Source: Gemmatimonadota bacterium (GTDB taxonomy: Bacteria; Gemmatimonadota; Gemmatimonadetes; Longimicrobiales; Gaopeijiaceae). Taken from it: 64,000 bases of DNA. Numbering within the stretch: position 1 is the first letter of the stretch; every line of letters begins with the position of its first letter. Below, one piece after another: positions 1-8,425 of the stretch. The notes under the pieces were generated by a model, which ran no database searches, was not told the origin of the DNA, and saw only the letters and a list, made by a program, of their open reading frames with translations. A program made the translations under genes and the position numbers. The stretch is taken from the NCBI GenBank assembly GCA_022822325.1, contig JAJEBW010000018.1, positions 62,001-126,000 of the forward strand, written 5' to 3'.

Positions 1-2
1 CC

Positions 3-1055
3 GCATGCGGCGCCGAAAGCGGGAGCGAATCGGGCCCGGGACCGTCGGTCGTCACCCAGCCCCGCGTGACCTGGCGGCTGGCGTCGAGCTTCCCGCGCGG
101 CCTGGACGCGATCTTCGGTTCGGCCGAGATGCTGGGCGAGATCACATCGGCGCTGACCGGCGGTCGCTTCCAGATCCGGGCCTATCCGGCGGGCGAGCTC
201 GTGCCGGGGCTCCAGGTCATGGACGCGGTGCAGCAGGGAACCGTGCAGGTCGGCCAGAGCACGAGCTACTACTACACGGGGAAGAACCAGGCGCTGGCCT
301 TCGACGCGGGCGTTCCCTTCGGCATGACGGCGCGCCAGCAGGATGCGTGGCTGAACGAGGGCGGGGGACTCGACGTGGTCCGCGGGGTCTTCGCCGACTT
401 CGGGATCATCTCCTTCCCCGGCGGCAACACCGGCGGACAGATGGGCGGATGGTTCCGCCGCGAGGTCAACTCGGCCGAGGACCTCCGCGGACTCAAGATG
501 CGGATCCCGGGGCTGGGCGGCGACGTGATGGACCGCATGGGAGTGACGGTGCAGGTGCTGGCAGGCGGCGACATCTACCCGGCGCTGGAACGCGGCGCGA
601 TCGACGCCACCGAATGGGTCGGTCCCTACGACGACGAGAAACTGGGACTGCACCAGGCGGCGCCATACTACTACTATCCGGGCTGGTGGGAGCCGTCGGC
701 GTCAGTCTCCTACGAGGTGAACCGGCAGGCATGGGACTCGCTCCCCAGCGACTACCAGACGGTCTTCGAGGTGGCGGCCCAGGCCAGCGCCCGCCGGATG
801 CTCTACTACTACGACGCGCGGAACCCGGGCGCGCTCCAGCGCCTCATCGACGGCGGCACCCAGATGCGCTCCTTCTCCGACGACATCATGGAGCTCGCGC
901 GGACGACCATCGGCGAAATCCTCGAAGACTACGCGTCCGCCGACCAACAGTACCGCGAGGTCTACGACCACTGGCGCAACTTCAAGGAGGCGTCCTACCG
1001 CTGGTTCGGAACGGCGGAGCTGCGCTTTGCGAGCTTTGCGTTCGAGGGGGTGTAG
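3..1055 (+). CDS. TRAP transporter solute-binding lipoprotein (DctP/TakP-like), 5'-partial at window edge
   Basis: Periplasmic substrate-binding subunit of a tripartite ATP-independent (TRAP) transporter; it captures a carboxylate and delivers it to the DctQ/DctM permeases. The frame is open to the left edge and starts Ala-Cys-Gly followed by a Ser/Gly/Glu-rich linker, which looks like the remainder of a lipobox, so the signal peptide lies just outside the window. Family features seen are the WRLASSFP first strand, KMRIPGLGG with the Arg expected to bind the ligand carboxylate, ATEWVGPYDD, and YYYYPGWWEP. From memory these resemble the alpha-keto-acid (TakP) branch, so a 2-oxoacid ligand is a guess. 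The gene is convergent with dctQ-dctM (3208-5093), about 2 kb away with gene debris between them, an unusual arrangement for one TRAP system. Confidence 0.9.
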   Translation, partial: ACGAESGSESGPGPSVVTQPRVTWRLASSFPRGLDAIFGSAEMLGEITSALTGGRFQIRAYPAGELVPGLQVMDAVQQGTVQVGQSTSYYYTGKNQALAFDAGVPFGMTARQQDAWLNEGGGLDVVRGVFADFGIISFPGGNTGGQMGGWFRREVNSAEDLRGLKMRIPGLGGDVMDRMGVTVQVLAGGDIYPALERGAIDATEWVGPYDDEKLGLHQAAPYYYYPGWWEPSASVSYEVNRQAWDSLPSDYQTVFEVAAQASARRMLYYYDARNPGALQRLIDGGTQMRSFSDDIMELARTTIGEILEDYASADQQYREVYDHWRNFKEASYRWFGTAELRFASFAFEGV

Positions 1056-1159
1056 GGGGACTGCAGGCCAAGGAGGGCGAGGAGGTCGTCCACGGTCGCC
1101 GCGCGATTCCGGGCGACGACCTTCAGGATGCTGGATGGCGGCCTGACGCGAATCGGGTT

Positions 1160-1876
1160 GTGGGCGGGAACGACCTCGCGGCGCTCGCCGCCTATGCCGG
1201 CCTCTACGTCGAACAGGAGGTCCGCGCCGAAGGACTCGTCCGCGACATCGGCAACTTATCGCGCTTCCTGGAGGCCGTCTCCTTCTCGCACGCCGCATCG
1301 CTCAACGTCAGCGAAGTCGCCCGCGAATGCGAGGTCAGCCGATCCACCGTCGCCGGCTATCTCGAACTCCTGGACGACCTTCTGCTCTCCTTCCGCTTGC
1401 CCGTCTTCTCCCGTCGCGCCAAACGCCGCCTGGTCACCCACCCGCGATTCTTCTATTTCGACACCGGCGTCTTCCGCAGCCTCCGCCCGCGCGGCCCCCT
1501 CGACCGCCCCCACGAGATCGACGGCGCGGCGCTCGAAGGACTGGTTGCACAACATCTGCGCGCCTGGCTGGATTGGTCGGACGCGACGGCCACCCTTCAC
1601 TATTGGCGCACTCGTTCGGGCTCGCAGGTGGATTTCGTCGTCTACGGCACGCCCGGGATCTGGGGGATCGACGTCATGAACGCCGACCGGATCCGCCCTG
1701 CCGATCTGCGGGGCTTGCGCGCATTCGGCGACGAGTATCCGGAGGCGGAGCGGGTGTTGTTGTACCGCGGCGAACGTCGGCTTTTGCGCGGTGGCGCGTT
1801 GTGTCTGCCGGTGGAGGACTTTCTGCTGAGGCTGAATCCGGGGAGGGGGCTGGCGGATCCGATGGGGCAGGGGTGA
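1160..1876 (+). pseudogene. C-terminal remnant of an AAA/DUF4143 ATPase
   Basis: The translation matches the DUF4143 half of the predicted-ATPase family: a helical segment with RFLEAVSFSH, a winged-helix-like part (SEVARECEVSRSTVAGYLELLDD), then HYWRTRSGSQVDFVVYG, the nuclease-like end with the Asp of the E-V/Q-D-F motif. The usual N-terminal 200 or so residues with Walker A and B are absent; homology begins about base 1169, just downstream of the TRAP lipoprotein stop. A GTG at 1160 could give a short protein, but without the ATPase half it is most simply a decayed gene. In the C-terminal motif the expected E-x-K after the Asp reads I-D-V-M-N, a further sign of decay. An intact relative lies at 20368-21669. 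Confidence 0.7.
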
Positions 1877-2063
1877 CCTCAGATTGCTTGACCACTGTTC
1901 GGGTGAAAACGGCGCACACGGGGGTGGAGTTCGGTTGCCGCAGCGTTCGCCTTCGCCGACGCCCGATCGACGACTCAAGAGGTCGCCGATTGCCTCGCGA
2001 AAGCGAAGGGATGCCAGCCGGACCCCCCGAAAAGGTTAGCCCGCCCAGGTTGGCTTGACCTGA

Positions 2064-3065
2064 CTATTCCGTTTCCTCGGGCGCAGGGAGATTCCTGATC
2101 CTGTCGGCGAAGAGGCGGTGAAGCGCCTCGGCTCTTTCCAGCAGCCAGCGGTATTGATCGGTGCGCCCGTCGGGGTGCTCGATGTTCGTAGAAAGGCGCC
2201 AGTAGATTCGGCGTTGTTGTACACCTTCCGGGTTGTGCCACTCAAGAGGTTCGAATTCATGTTGGTCCTCGATAGCCGGTTGGTGGGCCTTGAGGCGGTT
2301 GAAGTGATGGTCAGCGTCTCCGCCCGAAATCTGCAGCTCCGCCCTGAGTTCATGGCCACCACCCTTGGCTGCGATAGACGCGATGCCAACGATGAAGAAC
2401 CCAGTGCGCCTAACCCCGGCGATGGGCAACCAGTGATCGGTTCGCGGGGTTTGGGTCTTTGTCACCACCTCGCCGTTGCGTGAGACGAAGTCTCGAAATC
2501 CCTCCCAGAATTCGAGCCGAAATCGCTGCGTCTCCGAAAGGCTCGGCCTCGACCCTCCCCCGTCCATTCCACGCGGCCCCGCCACCACATTCAGCCTCGG
2601 TGCCGGCGACGACTCCCCAATCTTCCATAACTCAATCTCCACCGCAAAGAACCGCGTTCCCCCCCCACCAATCTCGTTCAGCCAGTCCACCGCCTCCCGG
2701 TGTTGCTCGGTGAAGCTCCGCGCGACCCACACCGCAACCTTCGCGCCGAAATGAGCGGCGTAGGTCAGCACCTTCCCCAAGTGATCGTGATCGGTCTGCC
2801 CCAACTGGTTCTCGACCACGACCTTCGCACCATCGTTGGTGTCGCGGCAGACGAGATCGGCTTCATACGGGCCCACCCGCGCCTCCCGTTCCAGCAGCTC
2901 CAGCGACATCCCCAACTCGTCGCCCAGAATCCCCAGATTCGTGTCTTTGGCCAGCCACGGAGTAAAGTCGCTCTCCTCGTTCGGCCAGACATCCCTCAGC
3001 GGGACCGGCGTCAGCGTGCCCAGGCCAGCGGCAGCCACCGCCGTCGTCCCCTTCTCTCCGTTCAT
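2064..3065 (-). CDS. DUF4268 domain protein with PD-(D/E)XK-like N-terminal region
   Basis: A 333-residue protein. The N-terminal half has a PRLRDVWPNEESDFTPWL-like segment, then EADLVCRD and VVVENQLGQTDHDHLGK, an arrangement typical of the nuclease-like fold that precedes DUF4268 (acidic residue, then E-N-Q in place of E-x-K). The C-terminal 140 residues (from about RFRLEFWEGFRDF) match DUF4268, often found in mobile or defence neighbourhoods. I infer a nucleic-acid-related accessory role; no reaction can be assigned. It sits between the broken DUF4143 ATPase and dctM and is transcribed in the same direction as dctM, 142 bp downstream of it. The ATG at 3065 lacks a strong ribosome-binding site; no better start is seen. 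Confidence 0.75.
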   Translation of the reverse strand: MNGEKGTTAVAAAGLGTLTPVPLRDVWPNEESDFTPWLAKDTNLGILGDELGMSLELLEREARVGPYEADLVCRDTNDGAKVVVENQLGQTDHDHLGKVLTYAAHFGAKVAVWVARSFTEQHREAVDWLNEIGGGGTRFFAVEIELWKIGESSPAPRLNVVAGPRGMDGGGSRPSLSETQRFRLEFWEGFRDFVSRNGEVVTKTQTPRTDHWLPIAGVRRTGFFIVGIASIAAKGGGHELRAELQISGGDADHHFNRLKAHQPAIEDQHEFEPLEWHNPEGVQQRRIYWRLSTNIEHPDGRTDQYRWLLERAEALHRLFADRIRNLPAPEETE

Positions 3066-3207
3066 GTCAGGCGTTCCCCAAACCGATCAGGACCTTGTCC
3101 GGGACCGCTGCTCTGCGCACCCGCCGCCGCCAATCCTCTTGCCCCCGCTTCCCGATCCAATTCGAACAAGGCCGGGCGCCGCGACGCAAGCGTGCTCCAA
3201 CCCCCCG

Positions 3208-4529
<1,322 letters not shown>

Positions 4530-4530
<1 letters not shown>

Positions 4531-5093
4531 CAGAGCTTGATCCCCACGTGCGCCTCATCGGCTTCGGCGTCCGCGTCCCCGCCCCTTCGCAGCATCCCGA
4601 TATCCCGGATCAGCTCGACCGCGCCCTGCGCCAGCAGCAGAACGAAGGCCACGATGATCACCGCCTTTATCGGGTAGCGCGGCAGCCCGCTGGGGTCGGG
4701 CGAACCCTCGCGCACCACCCACGAGTTGCGAATCGACGGCCACGAAACCCACAGCACAAAGACGCAGAACGGCATCAGCATCAGCGCCGACCCGACGACG
4801 TTGACGAGCGCGCGCGAGCGGGCGCGCAACCGGCCGTAGATGACGTCGACCCGCACATGGGCGTTTTCCTTCAGCGCGTACCCGGCCCCGAGCAGGAAGA
4901 TCAGCGAGAAGAGGTACCACTGCAGCTCCAGGTAGAGGTTGGAGCTGAGATCGATGCCGATCCGGCGACCGGCCCAACGCGCGATCGCGTTGAAGGCGCC
5001 GATGCTCACCATCAGCAGCGCCATCCAGGAAATGAAGCGCCCCAGGCCGCCGGTCATGCGGTCCACGAAGCGCGTGTATGCGTTGTCGTTCAA
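4530..5093 (-). CDS. dctQ: TRAP transporter small permease (DctQ)
   Basis: A 187-residue membrane protein with four predicted helices, the small permease that pairs with DctM. The start MNDNAYTRFVDRMTGGLGRFISWMALLMV and the central LELQWYLFSLIFLLGAGYALKENAHVRVDV are the DctQ family signature; E/LQW and the R-V-D-V are conserved there. It is first in a two-gene unit with dctM. Upstream, bases 5094-5408 carry no intact gene: they hold dispersed element copy A and a truncated gene start, so any dctQ promoter must lie in or next to that debris. Confidence 0.93.
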
Positions 5094-5217
5094 GGTGGGG
5101 AAGGAGGTTCGGGTGGGAGTCGGCCGCCGCAGTCGCCCCTCGCTTCGGGTCTCCGGCGCAAATCGGCAACGCCCAGTCTACGGCGGGGAGGGCCGCCGGG
5201 CAAGTTTCCCGCGCCGG

Positions 5218-5412
5218 TCAGGGGGTTCGCCGCCCCGGAGCCGCATTCCCGGCCGGGGAACGACAAAGGGGGGTGCGCGCGCGCCATCGTCGCGACGGAT
5301 CGTCCCGGGCCGGCCCGCGCAGGGGCCGGGGGGCGGGTGGTCCGCAACCGTGGAACCGGGGGCTGCGCCGCCGCCAGTCCAGCACGGCCCGGTCGAAATC
5401 GTTGCGGTTCAT
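5218..5412 (-). pseudogene. Truncated duplicate start of the permease-prefix-domain gene
   Basis: Begins with the same 16 residues, MNRNDFDRAVLDWRRR, as the intact gene at 5409-6128, including the ATG overlapping an upstream TGA. After residue 16 the similarity stops and the frame reads through dispersed element copy A to a stop at 5218. The resulting 64-residue frame is Arg/Pro-rich and has no domain. I interpret it as the 5' end of a deleted paralogue, or a partial tandem duplication, not a working gene. Confidence 0.65.
5266..5329 (+). repeat. Dispersed GC-hairpin element, copy A
   Basis: G-run plus T and alternating GC ending GCC (5266-5285), a 20-nt spacer (5286-5305, atcgtcgcgacggatcgtcc), then the invariant 24-nt block (5306-5329) that starts CGGGCCGG and ends GGGGCCGG and can fold as CCGGCCC/GGGCCGG. 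The alternating GC tract is one GC unit longer than in the other copies. A truncated gene start (5218-5412, minus) runs directly into it. Confidence 0.85.
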
Positions 5413-5418
5413 TGGGCC
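5365..5418. repeat. 54-bp direct repeat, copy 1
   Basis: Bases 5365-5418 are identical to 6081-6134 (54 of 54 by eye). On the minus strand the repeat covers the last codon and stop of one gene and the first 17 or so codons of the next. The other copy is the real start of the permease-prefix-domain gene. Confidence 0.9.
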
Positions 5419-6128
5419 TCCGCCGGTTGAGCGGATCGCGATCGGGCCGATTCCAATGGGCGCGCATTTCCTCCGCGCAGCCACAACCCGGCCGCCACGC
5501 AGAGAAACGAAGCGAGCCACACCCAGTAGCCGATCAGGAGGTCGTCGCCGAATGGCAGCCATTGGAGGTTGAGCAGCGCAGCTCCGGCTACAAGCCACTT
5601 CAGCCTGCGTCCTGTGCGGCCGCGTCCGCGCCGAAGCGCGATGTAGCTGGCCGGGATCAGGAAGTTGGTCAGCGCGCTCGCCGTCGGGGGCAACGCGTCC
5701 CGGTCCAGCGGCGAATCCACGGCGGCGGTCAGCGCTACCCAGAACGCCTCGTATCCCATGATGACCTCGCGCTCCGCTTCCTGCACCTCTCCGTTGGGCA
5801 GCGGAATCGGCGGCTGCGTGCACCCCTCCAGCGTCGGCAACCACCAGCTCGCCGCCCAGAGCGCCCACCCCGCCCCCATCCACCGCCGCCAGCGCGGCTT
5901 CCCGGCCTTCGCGAACTCGCGTCCGAGCGCGGCGCCGTCGCCCAGCCCCTCCGCCGCGAGCATCACCGCGCGGCCCGGCTCCAGCGCCCGCCCAAGCTCC
6001 ATCTCCATCTCGGCGCGCGCCCTCAGGTGGTCCTCCAGCTCGTCCAGCTCGCCGATTCCCAGCGACGACGCGCGCTCCTCGCGCCGCCGCCAGTCCAGCA
6101 CGGCCCGGTCGAAATCGTTGCGGTTCAT
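5409..6128 (-). CDS. Permease prefix domain 1 membrane protein, PadR partner
   Basis: A 239-residue protein. The N-terminal about 75 residues (MNRNDFDRAVLDWRRR, then ELDELEDHLRARAEMEMELGRALEPG and AAEGLGDGAALGREFAK) match permease prefix domain 1, which usually precedes FtsX-like ABC permeases and travels with PadR regulators. Here the permease is missing; instead three or four hydrophobic segments follow (WALWAASWWLPTL, the FLIPASYIAL segment, WLVAGAALLNLQWLPF, GYWVWLASFLCVAAGLWL). Likely a small inner-membrane protein of unknown function. Its ATG overlaps the PadR stop (ATGA), so it is coupled to padR and probably co-regulated. Confidence 0.75.
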   Translation of the reverse strand: MNRNDFDRAVLDWRRREERASSLGIGELDELEDHLRARAEMEMELGRALEPGRAVMLAAEGLGDGAALGREFAKAGKPRWRRWMGAGWALWAASWWLPTLEGCTQPPIPLPNGEVQEAEREVIMGYEAFWVALTAAVDSPLDRDALPPTASALTNFLIPASYIALRRGRGRTGRRLKWLVAGAALLNLQWLPFGDDLLIGYWVWLASFLCVAAGLWLRGGNARPLESARSRSAQPAEAQ

Positions 6129-6134
6129 TGGGCC
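6081..6134. repeat. 54-bp direct repeat, copy 2
   Basis: Identical to 5365-5418; here it is the authentic padR-stop/permease-prefix-gene-start junction. Confidence 0.9.
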
Positions 6135-6487
6135 CTCCGCCATAGAAGCTCGAGTGTCGCATGCACGGCGCGCCAGCTCTCGCGGTCGCGCGCCAACTGT
6201 CTCCGGCCCCTGTCGGTCAGCCGGTAGTACTTGCGGCGTCTTCCCTGTTCGGTCAGCGCCCAGCGGCCCGCGATCAGGCCATCGCGCTCCAGGCGGTGCA
6301 GGACCGGGTAGAGCATCCCGTCCGACCATTCGACCCGCCCGCCCGAGAGAAGCCGGACCTGCTTGAGGATCTCGTAGCCGTAGCTTTCGCCGCCGGTCAG
6401 GATCGAGAGGACCATCGGCCGCGACGAGGCCGCGACGAGCTCCTTCGAGGTGCGCGGTTGCCCCCGGGTTGGCGTTTTGCGATTCAT
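6125..6487 (-). CDS. PadR family transcriptional regulator
   Basis: A 120-residue winged-helix repressor. It has the PadR core LVAASSRPMVLSILTGGESYGYEI, GRVEWSDGMLYPVLHRLERDGLI and RRRKYYRLTDRGRRQLARDRESW, which are wHTH helices, the Y-P recognition segment and the wing. The family usually represses a neighbouring membrane or stress gene and often itself. The start at 6487 has GGAG about nine bases upstream; an in-frame ATG at 6502 is possible but has no such site. It is coupled (ATGA) to the permease-prefix gene and divergent from the beta-propeller lipoprotein at 6649, with a candidate operator between them. Confidence 0.9.
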   Translation of the reverse strand: MNRKTPTRGQPRTSKELVAASSRPMVLSILTGGESYGYEILKQVRLLSGGRVEWSDGMLYPVLHRLERDGLIAGRWALTEQGRRRKYYRLTDRGRRQLARDRESWRAVHATLELLWRRAQ

Positions 6488-6596
6488 TTGGCGTATCTCC
6501 ATTGTTATTGGGAGCCGGTCCGGCCGGTCCGCGCCGGCATCGTGGCTGCACCGGGTCGCCGGTTCCGGCGGGTTCCGGTCTTCTTGCGATTCCAAC

Positions 6597-6619
6597 GATA
6601 CATGGATCATCAAGGTATC
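6597..6619. promoter_or_regulatory. Candidate operator: GATAC-N13-GTATC inverted repeat
   Basis: A perfect 5-bp inverted repeat (GATAC at 6597-6601, GTATC at 6615-6619) lies in the divergent region between padR and the lipoprotein gene. AAGGTAT also occurs twice here (6612-6618, 6629-6635). Position and symmetry suit a PadR site, but the arms are short. Confidence 0.35.
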
Positions 6620-6648
6620 TAACACTGCAAGGTATGAGAGGTTCCCCG

Positions 6649-8025
6649 ATGCGTCAACTTTTCCGTCTTCCGCGAACCCTCGGCCGCCGCAACGATCACG
6701 GCTCCCTCGTCGCCATCGCACCGTCCCGCGCGGCAATTCCTTCTCCAACGCCAACCCCCGGACGCGCCGCCGCTCGCTTCCTCCCGGGCGCCCTGGCCCT
6801 CCTTGCGCTCGCCGCCGCCTGCGATCCCCCGGCTCCGCCCGCGCCCACCATCGCGATCGACAGCGCCGGGGTCCGAATCGTGACCAGCGACCCGATCGGC
6901 TCCACCGCAAGCTGCACCCTCAGCCCCGAGCCCATCTTCTCCATCGGCGACAGCGAGGACGACGACAACCAGTGGTTCAGCAGCGTCCGGGGCGTGGGAA
7001 GGCTCTCCGACGGCTCGGTCGCGGTGGCGGACCGGGCCAGCGCCGAAGTGCGGATCTTCGCCCCCGACGGCAGCCACCTGCTCTCGATGGGCCGCCACGG
7101 CGAGGGCCCCGGCGAGTTTCAGGATCCCTTCGTCCTCTGGGCGCTCCCCGGCGACACCCTCTGGGTGGGCGACTACCGGCCCTGGCGCTACGTCGTCTTC
7201 ACGCGCGAGGGCGAGTGGGTCCGCAATGTGGCGCTGGATCCGATGTATCCCAATCCGTCGCGGGGCGGCGGCGTCCTCGACAATGGCGTTTCGGTGAATG
7301 CGCTGGACAAGAGCGCCCGCGCCCGCGATTTTGCGGCGCGCGACACCCTGGTCGTGGAGGCGCACGACCGCGACGGCCGGCGAATCGGGGTGCTCGCCCG
7401 GTTGCCGGCCCGCACCATGGGACGCGCCACCGACACCGACGCCTACAACTACTACATCAGCCCCTACTTCGACTCCCGCGCGGAGGTCGACGCCCGCGAG
7501 CGCGCGATCGCCCTGGCCCACACCTCGACCGCCGAGGTGCGTTTGTTCGACGAGGAGTTCCGGCTACGCTCGATCGTCCGCTGGGAGGTGCCGAACCAGG
7601 AGGTCACCGCCGCCGATCTGCGCACCTGGCGCGAGGAGTACGTCATCCGGCGGAACACGGGGTCGAATGTCTGGGACGACGACTTCGATGGGCCGATGAT
7701 CAGCTCCCAGCGCCCCGTCGCCGATGTCATGCCGGTCCTCTCGAGCGTTCTGGTGGGACGCGATGGGCGGCTGTGGGTCCGTCCCTACCGCAGACCGGGC
7801 GGAGATGCGACCCGGTGGATGGCCTTTGCCCGCGAGGGCGAGTTCCTCTGCCACCTGGAGCGGCTGCCGCCCGGATCGAACTTCGATGTCTGGGAGTTCG
7901 GCGCCGACTACGCGCTGGGGCTCCGGACCTCCGACCTGGGCGTCGAGACGGTGTTGGTGCACGCGCTGCACGGGCCGGGGGAGGGGGACGGCGAGGCCAA
8001 CGCGGCGGAGGGAGAATCCCGGTGA
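6649..8025 (+). CDS. Six-bladed beta-propeller lipoprotein
   Basis: A secreted lipoprotein of 458 residues. The N-terminus has an Arg-rich stretch, a hydrophobic core (FLPGALALLALAAAC) and a lipobox ending at Cys, then a Pro-rich linker. The body carries NHL/6-bladed-propeller-type repeats: SDGSVAVADRASAEVRIFAPDGSHL, MGRHGEGPGEF, and a later SSVLVGRDGRLWVRPYRR and FAREGEFL. Such proteins are common in Gemmatimonadota; the ligand is unknown. The ATG at 6649 follows GAGAGG by about seven bases; an in-frame ATG at 6634 is weaker. It is divergent from padR and may be its target. Confidence 0.8.
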   Translation: MRQLFRLPRTLGRRNDHGSLVAIAPSRAAIPSPTPTPGRAAARFLPGALALLALAAACDPPAPPAPTIAIDSAGVRIVTSDPIGSTASCTLSPEPIFSIGDSEDDDNQWFSSVRGVGRLSDGSVAVADRASAEVRIFAPDGSHLLSMGRHGEGPGEFQDPFVLWALPGDTLWVGDYRPWRYVVFTREGEWVRNVALDPMYPNPSRGGGVLDNGVSVNALDKSARARDFAARDTLVVEAHDRDGRRIGVLARLPARTMGRATDTDAYNYYISPYFDSRAEVDARERAIALAHTSTAEVRLFDEEFRLRSIVRWEVPNQEVTAADLRTWREEYVIRRNTGSNVWDDDFDGPMISSQRPVADVMPVLSSVLVGRDGRLWVRPYRRPGGDATRWMAFAREGEFLCHLERLPPGSNFDVWEFGADYALGLRTSDLGVETVLVHALHGPGEGDGEANAAEGESR

Positions 8026-8143
8026 CCGGGGTCGAGCCGGCCGTGCGCCGGGGGTAGCTCCGGGCCCTCGGATTCGGTCCTGGACGGATTCGAGTCGATC
8101 TTGGAGATTGGTGTCGCGCTGAGGCATCGCGATGTGTCCGTCC

Positions 8144-8266
8144 ATGCCTGACGAGGGATCCCTGCGCGGAATCCTGGTGGATGCAAACCTGCTCGTGCTC
8201 CTGGTGGCCGGCGCCACCGATCCGGAGATCGTCAACCGACATGGACGGCTGGGGATCCATGCTCGG
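8144..8266 (+). pseudogene. N-terminal stub of a PIN-domain nuclease
   Basis: The frame reads RGILVDANLLVLLVAGATDP then EIVNRHGRL, a good match to the first strand and helix of PIN-domain toxins, including the first catalytic Asp (V-D-A-N). Similarity ends at about base 8266, and the frame then runs into dispersed element copy B with no further PIN residues. The remaining three acidic positions are missing, so it cannot be functional. Confidence 0.6.
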
Positions 8267-8330
8267 TGGGGAATTATCGGCATCTGCAGGACCGTCGTCT
8301 GCAGGATCGGTAGCGGAGGCATACGGACCC

Positions 8331-8395
8331 CCGGCCCCTGCGCGGGCCGGCCCGGGCGGTCGCCGGACGAAAAGGGCGCGCGCGCACCCCCCCCC
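8331..8395 (-). repeat. Dispersed GC-hairpin element, copy B (inverted)
   Basis: Same architecture as copy A on the minus strand: 24-nt hairpin block at 8331-8354, a 20-nt spacer at 8355-8374 (minus-strand reading cttttcgtccggcgaccgcc), alternating GC at 8375-8386, then a C9 run (8387-8395). It lies in the gap between the lipoprotein gene and the gpmI 3' end, directly after the PIN stub. Confidence 0.85.
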
Positions 8396-8425
8396 AAATC
8401 ACGGACCGGATTCGCGGCTCAACGG

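Noticed and set aside
1060-1140. Minus-strand frame reading ILKVVARNRAATVDDLLALLG
   Set aside because: Protein-like but only about 25 residues, no start and no domain recognised.
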